Origin: Bradyrhizobium sp. B097
Lineage (GTDB): Bacteria; Pseudomonadota; Alphaproteobacteria; Rhizobiales; Xanthobacteraceae
DNA: 64,000 nucleotides
Direction of reading: 5' to 3'
NCBI RefSeq assembly: GCF_038957035.1
Contig: NZ_CP152412.1
Coordinates: 2,724,501 to 2,788,500 of the forward strand
Shown here: one piece after another, positions 63,484 through 64,000 of the stretch
Position numbering within the stretch: position 1 is the stretch's first letter
How the letters are laid out: each line of letters begins with the position of its first letter
The notes under the pieces: generated by a model
Database searches by the model: none
Told to the model about the DNA's origin: nothing
What the model saw: the letters and a program-made list of their open reading frames with translations, nothing else
Program-made: the position numbers and the translations under genes

Positions 63484-64000
63484 TCAATTCGCCTGCTTCG
63501 GCCGGTATGCCGCGAAGAACACGCGCGTCGCGCTGTCGACGACGGTTGCGATCCGCTCCGGCGAGGGTGACGGATTGGCCTGGAAGATGAACGCCTGGAA
63601 CAGCGTTGCCTGGCACATCTGCATGAACTGCCAGGCCGCGAGCTGATAGTCGTCGATCTCGAGCTCGCCGAGCGCGGCGCGCGCCTCGAGATAGGCGGCG
63701 AAGCGGTCGACGGTGTGGGCGATCACATGGGTGTAGAACCGGCTGCCGAGCTCGGGCATCCGCTCGGCGATCGCCATCACAGTGCGGATCGCGGAGCCGC
63801 CGCCGGGCCGGCACAGCACCGCGACATAGGCACGGCCGAATTCGGGGAGGGTGGTGTCGACGTCGCGTGCCGGATCGAAGTTGAAGGCGACCTTGCCCTG
63901 CTCGCGCTTCTCCTCCTCGACGATCGCCGCGAACAGCCCGGCCTTGTCGGGGAAATACACGTACAGGGTGCCCTTGGAGACGGCAGCGGCGCGGGCGATC
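63484..64000 (-). CDS. TetR family regulator, C-terminal part (cut by window edge)
   Basis: The frame is open to the window edge. The first visible residues, IARAAAVSKGTLYVYFPDKA, are the end of a TetR HTH; the following helical domain has ERMPELGSRFYTHVIAHTVD and an acceptor part of the TetR_C type. About 170 residues are visible; the first 25-40 lie outside. The target is unknown. Confidence 0.9.
   Translation of the reverse strand, partial: IARAAAVSKGTLYVYFPDKAGLFAAIVEEEKREQGKVAFNFDPARDVDTTLPEFGRAYVAVLCRPGGGSAIRTVMAIAERMPELGSRFYTHVIAHTVDRFAAYLEARAALGELEIDDYQLAAWQFMQMCQATLFQAFIFQANPSPSPERIATVVDSATRVFFAAYRPKQAN

Overview
The window looks like chromosomal DNA of a Bradyrhizobium-type alphaproteobacterium (Nitrobacteraceae). 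The evidence is the high GC content, the thiO-thiS-thiG-thiE-thiC order behind a TPP riboswitch, EcfG-type (GGAAC-N16/17-cGTT) promoters before PRC-barrel stress proteins, an R. sphaeroides-type PmtA, and several families of short palindromic intergenic repeats of the kind that litter these genomes. This assignment is inference from gene content; no database was searched. I saw no rRNA, tRNA, CRISPR array, insertion sequence or integrase.

Layout. 1-3.4 kb: the C-terminal end of a Baeyer-Villiger-type monooxygenase, a VOC protein, and a LysR regulator divergent from an exported SnoaL-like protein. 3.5-8.4 kb: a five-gene thiamin operon on the minus strand under a TPP riboswitch. 8.6-13.4 kb: lytic transglycosylase, a small zinc-ribbon protein, an OmpR/EnvZ-like two-component pair and two PRC-barrel genes with general-stress promoters. 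13.6-23.8 kb: GH38 alpha-mannosidase, an exported glycerophosphodiesterase, an efflux operon (HlyD, double ABC-2 permease, HlyD) with no ATPase, and two small ORFs. 24-31.7 kb: an orphan ABC substrate-binding protein, a DUF4403 protein, L,D-transpeptidase, an acyltransferase with a sigma-54 promoter, TauE-like permease and a TAXI protein.

31.8-38.4 kb holds a probable membrane-lipid neighbourhood: GT4 glycosyltransferase, PmtA methyltransferase, an Mpo1-like membrane protein, a membrane-anchored class III aminotransferase, phosphatidylserine decarboxylase and a Nudix hydrolase. The aminotransferase and decarboxylase start codons overlap on opposite strands. 38.4-42.1 kb: a winged-helix/TPR regulator divergent from a DUF4242 protein and a methyltransferase. 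42.2-51.7 kb is rich in exported and envelope proteins: a FecR-domain protein, a Cys-rich protein, YciB, a membrane AraC regulator, a divergent DUF2147 paralogue pair, an extensin-like lipoprotein, a single-domain response regulator and a 31-residue membrane peptide.

51.7-54 kb is a TetR-controlled set with tandem operators: DUF4267, a DoxX-like protein and an SDR lacking the usual catalytic residues. 54.3-57 kb encodes an 890-residue fusion of a Baeyer-Villiger-type monooxygenase with an HSL-family esterase. 57.2-64 kb: a small protein, a GNAT protein, a secreted serralysin/VCBS/RTX protease, a PKD-domain protein, a LuxR-type regulator and the C-terminal part of a TetR regulator cut by the window edge.
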